Shown: positions 15,740 to 24,303 of the stretch, in pieces
Layout: each line of letters starts with the position of its first letter
How positions within the stretch are numbered: position 1 is the first letter of the stretch
Assembly (NCBI RefSeq): GCF_040096455.1
Contig: NZ_JBBMER010000005.1
Location: forward strand, 1 to 64,000
Source of the DNA: Lachnospira rogosae
GTDB lineage: Bacteria > Bacillota > Clostridia > Lachnospirales > Lachnospiraceae
DNA: 64,000 nucleotides
Reading direction: 5' to 3'
Position numbers and translations under genes: made by a program
Notes under the pieces: generated by a model
What the model was told of the DNA's origin: nothing
Seen by the model: only the letters and a program-made list of their open reading frames with translations
The model's database searches: none

Positions 15740-16048
15740 CAAAATTCCTCCATTTACTATATATTTACTTAAGAAATATTATTACCGGCTTTTCTATTTC
15801 CTTTGCTTGATTTTATTATATAAAGACATTTTCTTGTTGTAAATTTACAAAAAGAAATACTTTCATAAGTAAAATTTATAACTTTTAACCAATTTTAGAC
15901 AAAACCACCAAATATATGCTATAATATTTAACAAATTAATTATAATTTTATATATACTTAACAAATGTGTTCTGTATACACTATAAATAAATATTACCTT
16001 ATATGAGCTATATGAGCTTATTAATACATTTAACAGGAGCAAAATTCT
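15740..16048. other. Divergent intergenic region, transporter / LysR regulator
   Basis: Holds the transporter promoter and a 14-bp palindrome on the left side. The right half is AT-rich with a short direct repeat TATATGAGC TATATGAGC at about 16002-16019, before the LysR start. No ORF is seen. Confidence 0.6.
15815..15850 (-). promoter_or_regulatory. Transporter promoter with LysR-type palindrome at the -35
   Basis: On the minus strand TTTACA (15843-15838), a 17-bp spacer and a perfect TATAAT (15820-15815). The perfect palindrome TTGTAAATTTACAA (15837-15850) covers the -35; it has T-N11-A form, the usual LysR half-site layout. The likely ligand-responsive regulator is the divergent LysR gene. 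Confidence 0.7.
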
Positions 16049-16924
16049 ATGAAAATCGTACAGTTACAATATTTCTGTGCTGTTACAAGACTTCACAGCA
16101 TAACAAAGGCAGCAGCTGAGCTTTATGTGACTCAGCCTGCCATATCAAGTGCAATCAAAGAATTAGAGAAAGAGTTTTCCATTAATCTGTTTAACAGGAC
16201 CAAGAACCATTTAACCCTTACTAAAGAAGGGGAATTATTCTACCAGAAGGCAGTTGTGCTTTTAGAACAATATAATAATACTTTAGAACAGCTATACGAC
16301 TTAGGACAGTGCAAAGCAACTGTAAAGATTGGAATACCACCGCTATTAAGCACAATATTCTTTCCGCAGTTAATAACAGATTTTAAAGAGTTATATCCAG
16401 ATATATCATTTGAATTATTTGAGTATGGTTCTATAAGAGCTGCTAATATGGTTCAGGAGGGTAAACTTGACCTTGCCCTTGTTAATATGCACTTTTATGA
16501 GATAGACAAACTTAATTCCTTCACTGTTATGAATGACAAAATAGTATTCTGTGTGTCCAAAAGCCACCCGCTTGCCAAATGCCACGAGGTGACAATTGAG
16601 ATGATTAAGAACGAACCTCTTATTATGTATAATACTGACTCCGTACAGAATGAAACACTTGATACCGCATTTAAGCGGGCTGGAGTGAATCCGAATGTCA
16701 TTCTTCATGCAAGTCAGCTATATACAATAAGGAACTTTATATGTAATAATCTTGGTGGTGCATTTCTTTATTCATCACTGCAAAAAAATCTTTCTGGTAC
16801 TACAGGAATTCCTATAAGTCCTGTTATTAACCAGAATATAGGCATAGTATGGAAGAAAGGCAGTTATACAACCGACAGTGCAGAAAAGTTTATAACTTAT
16901 ATCATTAATAAATATAGTAATTAA
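16049..16924 (+). CDS. LysR-family transcriptional regulator
   Basis: A 291-aa regulator. The winged helix-turn-helix spans residues 1-60 (LQYFCAVTRLHSITKAAAEL, then TQPAISSAIKELE), followed by the linker helix and a periplasmic-binding-like effector domain (about 90-290). It is divergent from the DASS transporter and fumarase genes, which it most likely controls in response to a C4 acid. RBS is AGGAG about 10 bases before the start. A partner operator lies at 15837-15850. Confidence 0.93.
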   Translation: MKIVQLQYFCAVTRLHSITKAAAELYVTQPAISSAIKELEKEFSINLFNRTKNHLTLTKEGELFYQKAVVLLEQYNNTLEQLYDLGQCKATVKIGIPPLLSTIFFPQLITDFKELYPDISFELFEYGSIRAANMVQEGKLDLALVNMHFYEIDKLNSFTVMNDKIVFCVSKSHPLAKCHEVTIEMIKNEPLIMYNTDSVQNETLDTAFKRAGVNPNVILHASQLYTIRNFICNNLGGAFLYSSLQKNLSGTTGIPISPVINQNIGIVWKKGSYTTDSAEKFITYIINKYSN

Positions 16925-17030
16925 ATACAATAGATTTATATGACATTAATTATATAGTTATTATTTTATATAATTAATCACTTATTAGTATTATTAAAAA
17001 TACAAATATAAAATAACAAGGAGTTAATCA

Positions 17031-18125
17031 ATGAAAGACAAATTAAAAGCATTTCTAAAGAAAAAAGACATTGAAGTATCTGTAAAAAGATACGGAATTG
17101 ATGCACTTGGTGCTATGGCACAGGGTCTGTTCTGCTCTCTTCTTATCGGAACAATACTTAATACGCTCGGTACACAGCTTCATCTTGGCTTCCTTACAGA
17201 CACTGTTGCTACTGTAAGCGGCGTTAGTTATACTGTCGGAGGACTTGCCTCTGCTATGAGTGGTCCTGCTATGGCTGTTGCAATCGGTTATGCACTCAAA
17301 TGCCCACCTCTTGTACTGTTCTCGCTTATAACAGTTGGTTTTGCCTCCAATGCACTTGGCGGTGCCGGCGGACCTCTGGCTGTATATTTTGTAGCAATTA
17401 TTGCCGCCGAGGCTGGCAAGATGATTTCAAAGGAAACCAAAGTAGATATACTTGTAACACCTCTAATAACTATAGGTGTTGGAACAGGCGTTGCCGCACT
17501 TATTGCACCTGCCCTTGGAAAAGCGGCAATGAAAATCGGCGAACTTATAATGCTTGCAACTAACTTACAGCCTTTCCTTATGGGTATTGCTGTATCAGTA
17601 TTAGTCGGTATTGCACTTACACTTCCAATATCATCTGCTGCCATATGTGCCGCATTTGGACTTACTGGTCTTGCAGGCGGTGCTGCCGTGGCTGGATGTT
17701 GTGCACAGATGGTTGGCTTTGCTGTAATGTCATTTAAGGAAAACCGCTGGGGCGGACTTGTATCGCAGGGAATAGGAACTTCTATGTTACAGATGGGCAA
17801 CATAATCAAGAATCCTAGAATATGGATAGCCCCTATTATAACATCAGCAATTACTGGACCTCTTGCAACCTGCATCTTCAAGCTTAATATGAATGGAACT
17901 GCCGTATCTTCCGGTATGGGAACTTGTGGTCTTGTCGGACAGATTGGTGTATATTCCGGCTGGGTAAATGATGTGGCAGCAGGGACTAAAGCCTCTATTA
18001 CCGCTATGGACTGGGCTGGACTTATACTTATATCATTCGTACTTCCAGCAGTTATATGTCCACTTATTAATATGTTCTTAAAGAAATTAGGCTGGGTAAA
18101 AGATGGAGATATGAAACTTTCATAA
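17031..18125 (+). CDS. PTS EIIC-like membrane protein (PTS_EIIC_2 type)
   Basis: A 364-aa polytopic protein with roughly ten glycine/alanine-rich hydrophobic segments, for example YTVGGLASAMSGPAMAVAIG and GGAGGPLAVYFVAII. It resembles the stand-alone EIIC-like family found without EIIA/EIIB partners. No phosphotransfer domain is attached and none is encoded nearby, so sugar phosphorylation cannot be assumed; it may be a permease for another solute. It has GGAG eight bases before the start and is followed 26 bp later by a GNAT gene. Confidence 0.7.
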   Translation: MKDKLKAFLKKKDIEVSVKRYGIDALGAMAQGLFCSLLIGTILNTLGTQLHLGFLTDTVATVSGVSYTVGGLASAMSGPAMAVAIGYALKCPPLVLFSLITVGFASNALGGAGGPLAVYFVAIIAAEAGKMISKETKVDILVTPLITIGVGTGVAALIAPALGKAAMKIGELIMLATNLQPFLMGIAVSVLVGIALTLPISSAAICAAFGLTGLAGGAAVAGCCAQMVGFAVMSFKENRWGGLVSQGIGTSMLQMGNIIKNPRIWIAPIITSAITGPLATCIFKLNMNGTAVSSGMGTCGLVGQIGVYSGWVNDVAAGTKASITAMDWAGLILISFVLPAVICPLINMFLKKLGWVKDGDMKLS

Positions 18126-18151
18126 AATAATACAGGAAATGAGGTTTAACT

Positions 18152-18640
18152 ATGCTGACAACTATAAGAAAAGCTACGGTCAATGATAAAACACGCATTA
18201 TGGAAATCTACGCTTACGCAAGACAATTTATGGCTGAACACGGCAATCCTAACCAGTGGAAGAATAACAATCCTTCTGAGGAAACAATCGACAACGATAT
18301 TGCCAACCGGCAAATGTATGTAATTGAAGCAGACGGCGGCGTTCACGCAGTATTTTATTTCCATATTGGTGATGATTCTACATATCATATAATTGACAAC
18401 GGACACTGGTTGTCTGATGAATCTTACGGCACAATCCACAGAATTGCTGGTGACGGAACTATTCACGGCGTACTTGAAATCGCTGTTAATTACTGCAAGG
18501 ACCAGATACCTCACTTAAGAATAGATACTCACCACGACAATAAAATTATGCAGCACGTTATAGAGAAAAATGGCTTTAAAAAGTGTGGAATTATATATGT
18601 TAAAGACGGTTCTGAAAGAATCGCTTATGAATTAATATAA
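18152..18640 (+). CDS. GNAT-family N-acetyltransferase
   Basis: A 162-aa acetyl-CoA-dependent acyltransferase. The N-terminal TIRKATVNDKTRIMEIYAYARQF is a typical first strand and helix. The acetyl-CoA loop region is GTIHGVLEIAVNYCKDQIPHLRIDTHHDN, and the end has the N-x-x-M-x-x-x-[IV]-x-K-x-G-F-x-x-C-G pattern. Probably co-transcribed with the preceding membrane protein and ended by the hairpin at 18688. Substrate unknown. Confidence 0.85.
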   Translation: MLTTIRKATVNDKTRIMEIYAYARQFMAEHGNPNQWKNNNPSEETIDNDIANRQMYVIEADGGVHAVFYFHIGDDSTYHIIDNGHWLSDESYGTIHRIAGDGTIHGVLEIAVNYCKDQIPHLRIDTHHDNKIMQHVIEKNGFKKCGIIYVKDGSERIAYELI

Positions 18641-18687
18641 TAATACAAGAAAACAATAAAAAATTTTAAAAATAAGAAAAATAAGAA

Positions 18688-18723
18688 ATCCCCCACCTGT
18701 AAGCTTTTATACCGGTGGGGGAT
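18688..18723. terminator. Strong hairpin terminator between convergent genes
   Basis: ATCCCCCACC (18688-18697) pairs perfectly with GGTGGGGGAT (18714-18723). The minus-strand side is followed by TTCTTATTTTTCTTATTTT, so it mainly ends the alcohol dehydrogenase transcript. The plus-strand tract is weaker. Confidence 0.85.
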
Positions 18724-18797
18724 AACAAATTCTATCCAGTTATAGCTGTACTATATCCGTTTAGATTACATACTCAATATTATTTATTGTAATATCC

Positions 18798-19964
18798 TTA
18801 TAATGCTTTCTTATAAATATCTGCTATCTGTTCCTGCGTGAATACAACTGGATTATTCGCAACACTTGCAGCAGATACCTTCATACAGTTCTCTGCCATC
18901 CAAGGAATATCCTTTTCTTCTATTCCTAAATCTGAAAGTGTACAATTAAGATTAATACTCTTAAGAAGCTCTCTTATCTTCAAGGCCAGATCCTTAGCTT
19001 CCTTACCGCCAAATAACTTTGCAATATCAGCAAATTTGCTTTCATTGCCAGTATAAGATGCTTCAATAATTGCCGGAGTAAGAGCCGCAAGACCTTTTCC
19101 GTGTACGATATCACGAAGTCCGCTTGCAGGGTGTTCCATTCCGTGTGCAAGAGTAACTCCTGCTGTATTAATAACCATTCCGCCTATTGTGCTGGCAAGT
19201 GTTATCTTCTCCCAGCCATCTTTACCTGCATTATCACTGTATACATTTACCAGATTACCAGCTATAAGCCCTATTGCATAAAGACTAAGTGCATCTGTAA
19301 ATGGCTGTGCAATCCTTGAAGTATATGCTTCCATACAATGACACAGAGCATCAAAGCCTACAGAAGCAAGCACTGATTTAGGCATTGTCATCATACATTC
19401 AGGGTCTACAATTGATACTTTGGCAACAATTGCATTACATCTAAGTGACTTTTTATCACCATTATCAGGATTGGTAAGAACTGCAAATCCGTTGCCTTCT
19501 GAACCTGTACCGCATGTTGTTGGTATAAGTATTAATGGAAGTGCCTTATCACCTGACTTCTTTCCAAATATATAATCACTTACATCGCCGTCATTTACTG
19601 CAAGAAATGCTATTGCCTTAGCACAGTCCATTATGCTTCCGCCGCCTATTGCAACTACAACATCACAGCCTTTTTCTTTAGCGTAAGCTGCTCCTTCACC
19701 GGCTGTTGTTGTAAGTGGATTTTGAGATACCTTATCAAAAAGCTCTGTTTCAAGCCCTGCCTTCTTTAAGCTGTCATTAACCTTATCATAAAGCCCCGAC
19801 TTCTTGGCACTGCTTTTTCCTGTTACAATAAGAGCTTTTTTGCCATAAGTCTTAGCAAGCTCGCCAGCCTTATTAACCTTTCCTGAACCAAATACAATAT
19901 TAACTGGAAGGTAATAATTAAATTCTATAGCTTTACTGCTTTCCTGTGTAATTACATTTTCCAT
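18798..19964 (-). CDS. Iron-containing alcohol dehydrogenase
   Basis: A 388-aa group III (Fe-type) alcohol dehydrogenase that reduces an aldehyde or semialdehyde with NAD(P)H. The nucleotide site is GGGSIMDCAKAI and the metal site is formed by residues in CHCMEAYTSR and HGMEHPASGLRDIVHGKGLA. The ATG at 19964 has GGAG seven bases upstream and is preferred over the upstream ATG at 20006. The preceding gene on the strand is a class III aminotransferase, so the pair could turn an omega-amino acid into a hydroxy acid; butanol-type function is an alternative. Confidence 0.88.
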   Translation of the reverse strand: MENVITQESSKAIEFNYYLPVNIVFGSGKVNKAGELAKTYGKKALIVTGKSSAKKSGLYDKVNDSLKKAGLETELFDKVSQNPLTTTAGEGAAYAKEKGCDVVVAIGGGSIMDCAKAIAFLAVNDGDVSDYIFGKKSGDKALPLILIPTTCGTGSEGNGFAVLTNPDNGDKKSLRCNAIVAKVSIVDPECMMTMPKSVLASVGFDALCHCMEAYTSRIAQPFTDALSLYAIGLIAGNLVNVYSDNAGKDGWEKITLASTIGGMVINTAGVTLAHGMEHPASGLRDIVHGKGLAALTPAIIEASYTGNESKFADIAKLFGGKEAKDLALKIRELLKSINLNCTLSDLGIEEKDIPWMAENCMKVSAASVANNPVVFTQEQIADIYKKAL

Positions 19965-19997
19965 TATCATTCTCCATTCTTTCAAGTAATTACTATT

Positions 19998-20033
19998 AAC
20001 AGCCACAATTACGATTATATAATTGCGGCTGTT
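19998..20033 (-). terminator. Hairpin between aminotransferase and alcohol dehydrogenase
   Basis: On the minus strand AACAGCCGCAATTA (20033-20020) pairs with TAATTGTGGCTGTT (20011-19998), with one G-U pair. The following tract (AATAGTAATTACTTG) is poor in U, so it may be a partial terminator or a processing site tuning expression of the second gene. Confidence 0.55.
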
Positions 20034-20047
20034 ATATTAATATATGC

Positions 20048-21268
20048 CTATTTGGTGCTAAGGCTTTCTACTGTTTCCTTGATGATTTCATATGCTTTAT
20101 CGCAGTCTGCCTCTGTAAGAATAAGAGGTGGTACCATACGGATTATATGTGATCCGATAGCTGTTATAAGAAGCTTTCTGTCAAAACAGCCATGCTTTAC
20201 ATCTACACCGCTTATTGTATCATCAAATTCCACACCAACAAGAAGCCCCTGATGTCTTACTTCCTTAACGTGTGGAAGTTTTTCTAACTTTGTACTGAAG
20301 TAATCACCCATTTTCTTGGCATTGTCAGCAAGATTTCTGTTAAGAAGCTCATTAACCTCTGCTAAAGCTGCTGCACATGATACTGGATGTCCACCAAATG
20401 TTGTTCCGTGTGAACCTGCAGTAAATGCCTTTGATACTTCTTCTGTTGCACATATAGCACCTATTGGCATACCACCACCAAGACCTTTTGCCATAGATAC
20501 AATATCTGGCTTAATGCCATAATTCATATATGACATTACTGCACCTGTTCTGCACCAGCCTGTCTGAACCTCATCGATAAGAAGAAGCATATCGTGTTCA
20601 TCACAGAACTTTCTAAGACCTGTCATAAATTCCTTAGTTGCCGGGTGTACACCGCCCTCGCCCTGTACAGGTTCAATCATTATAGCGATTGTATTCTCTG
20701 TGCAGGCATCTTCAAATGCCTTAAGATCATTGTATGGTGCATATGAAAATCCATAAGTCATAGGTCCGAAACCTACCTGACAAGCATTGCCTGGCTGACC
20801 TGTTGCAGACATAGCACCGAATGTTCTTCCGTGGAAACCGTCCTTAGCTGTTACTATATGATAACGGTTTGGTCCGTATTTTTCAACACCATACTTACGA
20901 GCCATCTTAATCATTGCCTCATTGGCCTCTGTACCTGAGTTCTGGTAAAATATTTTATCCATACCAATTGTCTTACATACCTTCTCAGCAAGTAATGCCT
21001 GTGGAATTGTATAAGGATAATTAAATGTATGCATTATGTCCTCAACCTGATCCTTAACTGCGGCAACAACCTTTTCATTACAGCTTCCTGCATTATTAAC
21101 TGCAATACCTGCGTAAAAGTCAAGATATGGTGTCTTATTCTCATCATAAAGATACATATCTTTTGCGGTTTCAGCAAGAAAATCGAAACGCTCATAAGTT
21201 TCAATCATATACTTGTTAACCTTGTCCTTAATATCCTGTGCTGTCAATCCTGTATCCTTTAACTTCAT
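20048..21268 (-). CDS. Class III aminotransferase (acetylornithine aminotransferase-like)
   Basis: A 406-aa PLP enzyme of the ArgD/GABA-transaminase family. Visible are YLDFYAGIAVNNAGSCNEKVV, the PLP-phosphate region NSGTEANEAMIK, IEPVQGEGG, LIDEVQTGWCRTG (Asp contacting the PLP ring) and the Schiff-base Lys in SMAKGLGGGMPIGA. The ATG at 21268 has GGAGG upstream; the in-frame ATG at 21325 would run through the leader hairpin. Substrate is not settled: N-acetylornithine is the default, but there are no other arginine genes and the neighbour is an alcohol dehydrogenase, which hints at GABA or 5-aminovalerate. Confidence 0.85.
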   Translation of the reverse strand: MKLKDTGLTAQDIKDKVNKYMIETYERFDFLAETAKDMYLYDENKTPYLDFYAGIAVNNAGSCNEKVVAAVKDQVEDIMHTFNYPYTIPQALLAEKVCKTIGMDKIFYQNSGTEANEAMIKMARKYGVEKYGPNRYHIVTAKDGFHGRTFGAMSATGQPGNACQVGFGPMTYGFSYAPYNDLKAFEDACTENTIAIMIEPVQGEGGVHPATKEFMTGLRKFCDEHDMLLLIDEVQTGWCRTGAVMSYMNYGIKPDIVSMAKGLGGGMPIGAICATEEVSKAFTAGSHGTTFGGHPVSCAAALAEVNELLNRNLADNAKKMGDYFSTKLEKLPHVKEVRHQGLLVGVEFDDTISGVDVKHGCFDRKLLITAIGSHIIRMVPPLILTEADCDKAYEIIKETVESLSTK

Positions 21269-21325
21269 AATAATCCTCCATTCCTGTGTCATTGGTATGG
21301 CACATATACGTTTTTTACAAATCAA

Positions 21326-21373
21326 AAAGGCAAAGGCTCGAACAACTTTCGTTGTAACGGCGCCTTTGCCTTT
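21326..21373 (-). terminator. Hairpin with U-tract in the aminotransferase leader (terminator or attenuator)
   Basis: The stem AAAGGCAAAGGC (21326-21337) pairs with GCCTTTGCCTTT (21362-21373), and an inner stem ACAAC-GAAA-GTTGT closes with a GNRA-type tetraloop. On the minus strand it is followed by TTTTTGATTTG. It stands between a good promoter (21404-21432) and the gene start, so transcripts must pass it. It could also simply end the PPK2 transcript. Confidence 0.75.
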
Positions 21374-21403
21374 AATTAATTCGTATATTTATTTAACACT
21401 GAT

Positions 21404-21432
21404 AAAATAACACACAATATATTGTATGTCAA
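21404..21432 (-). promoter_or_regulatory. Promoter upstream of the leader hairpin
   Basis: TTGACA (21432-21427), a 17-bp spacer, and TATTTT (21409-21404) on the minus strand. It predicts a leader of about 130 nt before the aminotransferase start. The rest of the gap 21433-21628 shows no ORF or clear signal. Confidence 0.6.
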
Positions 21433-21628
21433 CATTATAATCTTACAATTATATTAACTTTTACTTAATTATATTAACTATCAAAAAGTGAATTATTTAC
21501 AAGAAATACAATCGTATATATGCTGTGCAGTTATCTGTATCTGTGTGATAACAATCATTAACATACATTGCACTTCCTGCTATTATACATACTAATACTG
21601 CTATTAATATGCCTGTTATAATCTTTTC

Positions 21629-23101
21629 TTATTTAGCTTCATACTTTTCAATTGCCTCAATTACTGTCTTAAGTGCTTTTATTCTTGCATACTTCTTATC
21701 GTTAGACTCAAGTATGTGCCACGGAGCATATGACGTGTTAGTCTTTTCTAACATCTCATTAACGGCTTCCTCATAGCTGTCCCATTTCTCCCTGTTACGC
21801 CAGTCCTCATCAGTGATTTTCCAACGTTTCTCTGGTGTATTCTCTCTTTCCTTAAATCTGGCAAGCTGTGTATCCTTATCTATCTGAACCCAGAACTTTA
21901 CAATAATTGCTCCCCAGTCGGAAAGTTCTTTCTCAAATTCATTAATCTCAACATAGGCTCTCTGCCAGTCATTCTTACTGCAAAAACCCTCAAGACGTTC
22001 AACCATAACCCGTCCATACCAGGTCCTGTCAAATATTGCAACGTGTCCTGTCTTTGGAAGCCGGTTCCAGAATCTCCAAAGGTAATGTCTTGATTTCTCG
22101 TGTGGTTCAGGACTTGCTATTGGGTGCACTTCATAACCTCTTGGGTCAAGTGCTTCTGTTATTCTCTTGATATTGCCGCCTTTTCCTGCCGCGTCCCAGC
22201 CTTCATATGCAATTATAACTGGTATCTTCTTTCTATATAATTCATTATGAAGCTCCTTTAAACGCTTCTGATAAAGGTCAAGAAGCCTTTCGTATTCCTC
22301 ATCTGTAAGGCTTTTATCAAGGCTAACCTCATCTAACCTGCTTATTGGCTTTAATGGGAATGCATTCTGAAGAAGCGGAACTGACAGTGCACTGTTGGCA
22401 AATGCTGTGTCAATGCCCTGTACTATAGTCTCTAGTATCTGTAACTGTGCCCACTTCTTATCCTTCGCATCTACTATATACCAGGGTGCTGTCGAATGAT
22501 TGGTATCACACAGAAACTGGTCATACACTTCCATACATTCATCATAATGCTTATTCTGCCATCTGTCGTGCTTACTTACTCTCCATGCTGTATTCTTATC
22601 TTCCACTAACTTCTTTAATCGCTTCTTCTGCTCCTTCTTATCAATATTAAAGAAGAACTTAAGCAGGAGATATCCATTATCCGTAAGCTGTCGTTCAAAT
22701 CTTTTAATACTCTCTATCCTCTTCTTATATTCTTCCTCTGAAAGCTCGCCGCTTAACTTCTGGCTTGTAACCTCTGACATCCAGCCGCTGTCCATAAACA
22801 CGAACTTTCCTGCCTCTGGAATTTTTACAAAATGTCTGTAAAGGAACGGCTTTCTTTTCTCCTCCTCTGTCGGTTCGTCCATAACTGCAACCTTGAAAAA
22901 ACGTGGATCTATATTCTTAATTAACTTTCCAAGCACACTTCCTTTTCCTGCCGCACCCCAGCCCTCAAGCAGTACGATTACTGGAAGCTTCTTTTCTTTC
23001 ATAGCAATCTGCTGTTGTAAAAGGCTGTTCTTTGCATTGGCAAGTCTTTTATCCACTTCCTCTGCTGTTGGCTGTTCTACCTTGTTCCAATCTTTTAACA
23101 T
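21629..23101 (-). CDS. Polyphosphate:AMP phosphotransferase (two-domain PPK2)
   Basis: A 490-aa fused PPK2-family kinase using polyphosphate to phosphorylate AMP (or related nucleotides). Two homologous domains are seen, with P-loops LEGWGAAGKGSVLGKLI (about residue 40) and YEGWDAAGKGGNIKRI (about residue 280), each followed by lid-like arginine segments such as RHYLWRFWNRLP and FDRTWYGRVMVERLEG in the second. Double-domain PPK2 proteins are typically class II (AMP to ADP). In many, only the second domain is catalytic. The ATG at 23101 has GGAGG; the upstream ORF extension has no ribosome site. It is monocistronic. Confidence 0.92.
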   Translation of the reverse strand: MLKDWNKVEQPTAEEVDKRLANAKNSLLQQQIAMKEKKLPVIVLLEGWGAAGKGSVLGKLIKNIDPRFFKVAVMDEPTEEEKRKPFLYRHFVKIPEAGKFVFMDSGWMSEVTSQKLSGELSEEEYKKRIESIKRFERQLTDNGYLLLKFFFNIDKKEQKKRLKKLVEDKNTAWRVSKHDRWQNKHYDECMEVYDQFLCDTNHSTAPWYIVDAKDKKWAQLQILETIVQGIDTAFANSALSVPLLQNAFPLKPISRLDEVSLDKSLTDEEYERLLDLYQKRLKELHNELYRKKIPVIIAYEGWDAAGKGGNIKRITEALDPRGYEVHPIASPEPHEKSRHYLWRFWNRLPKTGHVAIFDRTWYGRVMVERLEGFCSKNDWQRAYVEINEFEKELSDWGAIIVKFWVQIDKDTQLARFKERENTPEKRWKITDEDWRNREKWDSYEEAVNEMLEKTNTSYAPWHILESNDKKYARIKALKTVIEAIEKYEAK

Positions 23102-23171
23102 AATCAAATCCTCCAATCTAACCCACTTTTTATAAGTATTATAACAGAATATAAGACAAATTAACAGTATA

Positions 23172-23226
23172 AAAGCCACATCAAAGCTATTCCTGTAATC
23201 AGGAACATTTCCTCTGACGTGGCTTA
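23172..23226 (-). terminator. Terminator of the surface-polysaccharide operon
   Basis: On the minus strand AAGCCACGTCA pairs with TGATGTGGCTT, with an inner TTCCTG/CAGGAA stem, and the hairpin is followed by TTTATACTGTT. It lies about 80 bp after the last polysaccharide gene. Confidence 0.75.
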
Positions 23227-23307
23227 ATTATTTAATATATTATCTGATATTATTCCTACTATATATCCAGTAATTTAGATGATACTGCTTATCTTGTTAA
23301 TCAGCTA

Positions 23308-24264
23308 TTACTTATCTGACTTATCAGCATCATCAAAATTTAATCTTTCTTCCTCAACAACTAATGGTCTGTTCATAAGTCGCTGGTTCATACTTAATAT
23401 ATATTCTCCCATAAGACCTATGAATATAAGCTGTAATGAACCTAATATGCTGACAAGGAGAATAAGAGGAACCATCCCAGCTGTAAATCTGTTCCAGTAT
23501 ACAAGCTTAAGAACAAGGTATACAATTCCAACAATTATGCTGACAAGACCAAAGAATCCACCAACAAATGTTGCAAGTCTTAATCCAAGCTTAGTATATG
23601 ATGTAAAGCTTAACATTGCAGCATCATAAAGGGTAAAGAAATTATTATGTGTCTTTCCTGCTCTTCTCTGTGCCTGTGTATACTCAATCTCAGTTCTCTT
23701 AAACCCTAATTCTCCAACAACACCTCTTAAAAATGGGATTGGATCTTTCAAGTCCCTCATAACCTGTACAAATGACTTGTCATATAAACCAAAACCTGTA
23801 AAATGCTCTATCTGTTCAACAGAAGACATTTTTTTAATAAGCTTGTAATAACAGGTTCTTAAGAAATACATTATCTTGCTTTCTTTACTGCTTGACTTTA
23901 CTGCACATACTATCTTATAGCCCTTTTCCCATTCTGCTACAAGTCTTGGAATTACATCAATAGGGTCCTGAAAGTCTGCACATACTGGTATTGTACAATC
24001 GCCATCTGTATTAATAATACCATAATATGGAGAATTAAACTGTCCAAAATTCTTAGCATTAAATATTGCCTTAATCTTCTTATTACCCTCACATAACTGT
24101 CTTAACTTAACTCTTGTTGTATCAGTTGAGTCGTTATCAATAAATGTTATGTCATAATCATACTGTGGCAGATCCTTTGCAAACATCTCTATCAACGCTT
24201 CGCTGAGAGGTATAACATTTTCTTCCTCATTATAACAAGGTACCATAATACTAATCTTCTTCAT
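23308..24264 (-). CDS. GT2 glycosyltransferase, GtrB/DPM1-like
   Basis: A 318-aa membrane-anchored polyprenyl-phosphate glycosyltransferase. The N-terminal GT-A fold begins ISIMVPCYNEEENV, with Asp motifs IDNDSTDTT and CADFQDPID. Two hydrophobic segments near 230-255 and 265-295 match the membrane anchors of the GtrB/ArnC family. With the GtrA-like gene at 29409-29915 it probably loads a sugar onto undecaprenyl phosphate for outside-face transfer. It is the last gene of the leftward operon. The start at 24264 follows GGAG. Confidence 0.88.
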   Translation of the reverse strand: MKKISIMVPCYNEEENVIPLSEALIEMFAKDLPQYDYDITFIDNDSTDTTRVKLRQLCEGNKKIKAIFNAKNFGQFNSPYYGIINTDGDCTIPVCADFQDPIDVIPRLVAEWEKGYKIVCAVKSSSKESKIMYFLRTCYYKLIKKMSSVEQIEHFTGFGLYDKSFVQVMRDLKDPIPFLRGVVGELGFKRTEIEYTQAQRRAGKTHNNFFTLYDAAMLSFTSYTKLGLRLATFVGGFFGLVSIIVGIVYLVLKLVYWNRFTAGMVPLILLVSILGSLQLIFIGLMGEYILSMNQRLMNRPLVVEEERLNFDDADKSDK

Positions 24265-24303
24265 CTTAATCTCCATTCTTACTTCTTTATTACATCTAAG
24301 ATA

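Noticed and set aside
17288..17881. 197-codon minus-strand frame opposite the EIIC-like gene
   Set aside because: Pro/Ala/Ser-rich composition is the mirror image of the Gly/Ala-rich membrane protein; no ribosome site.
18708..18722. ACCGGTGGGGG as a T-box antiterminator element
   Set aside because: It is one arm of the perfect terminator hairpin 18688-18723, and no tRNA-specifier or T-box core surrounds it.
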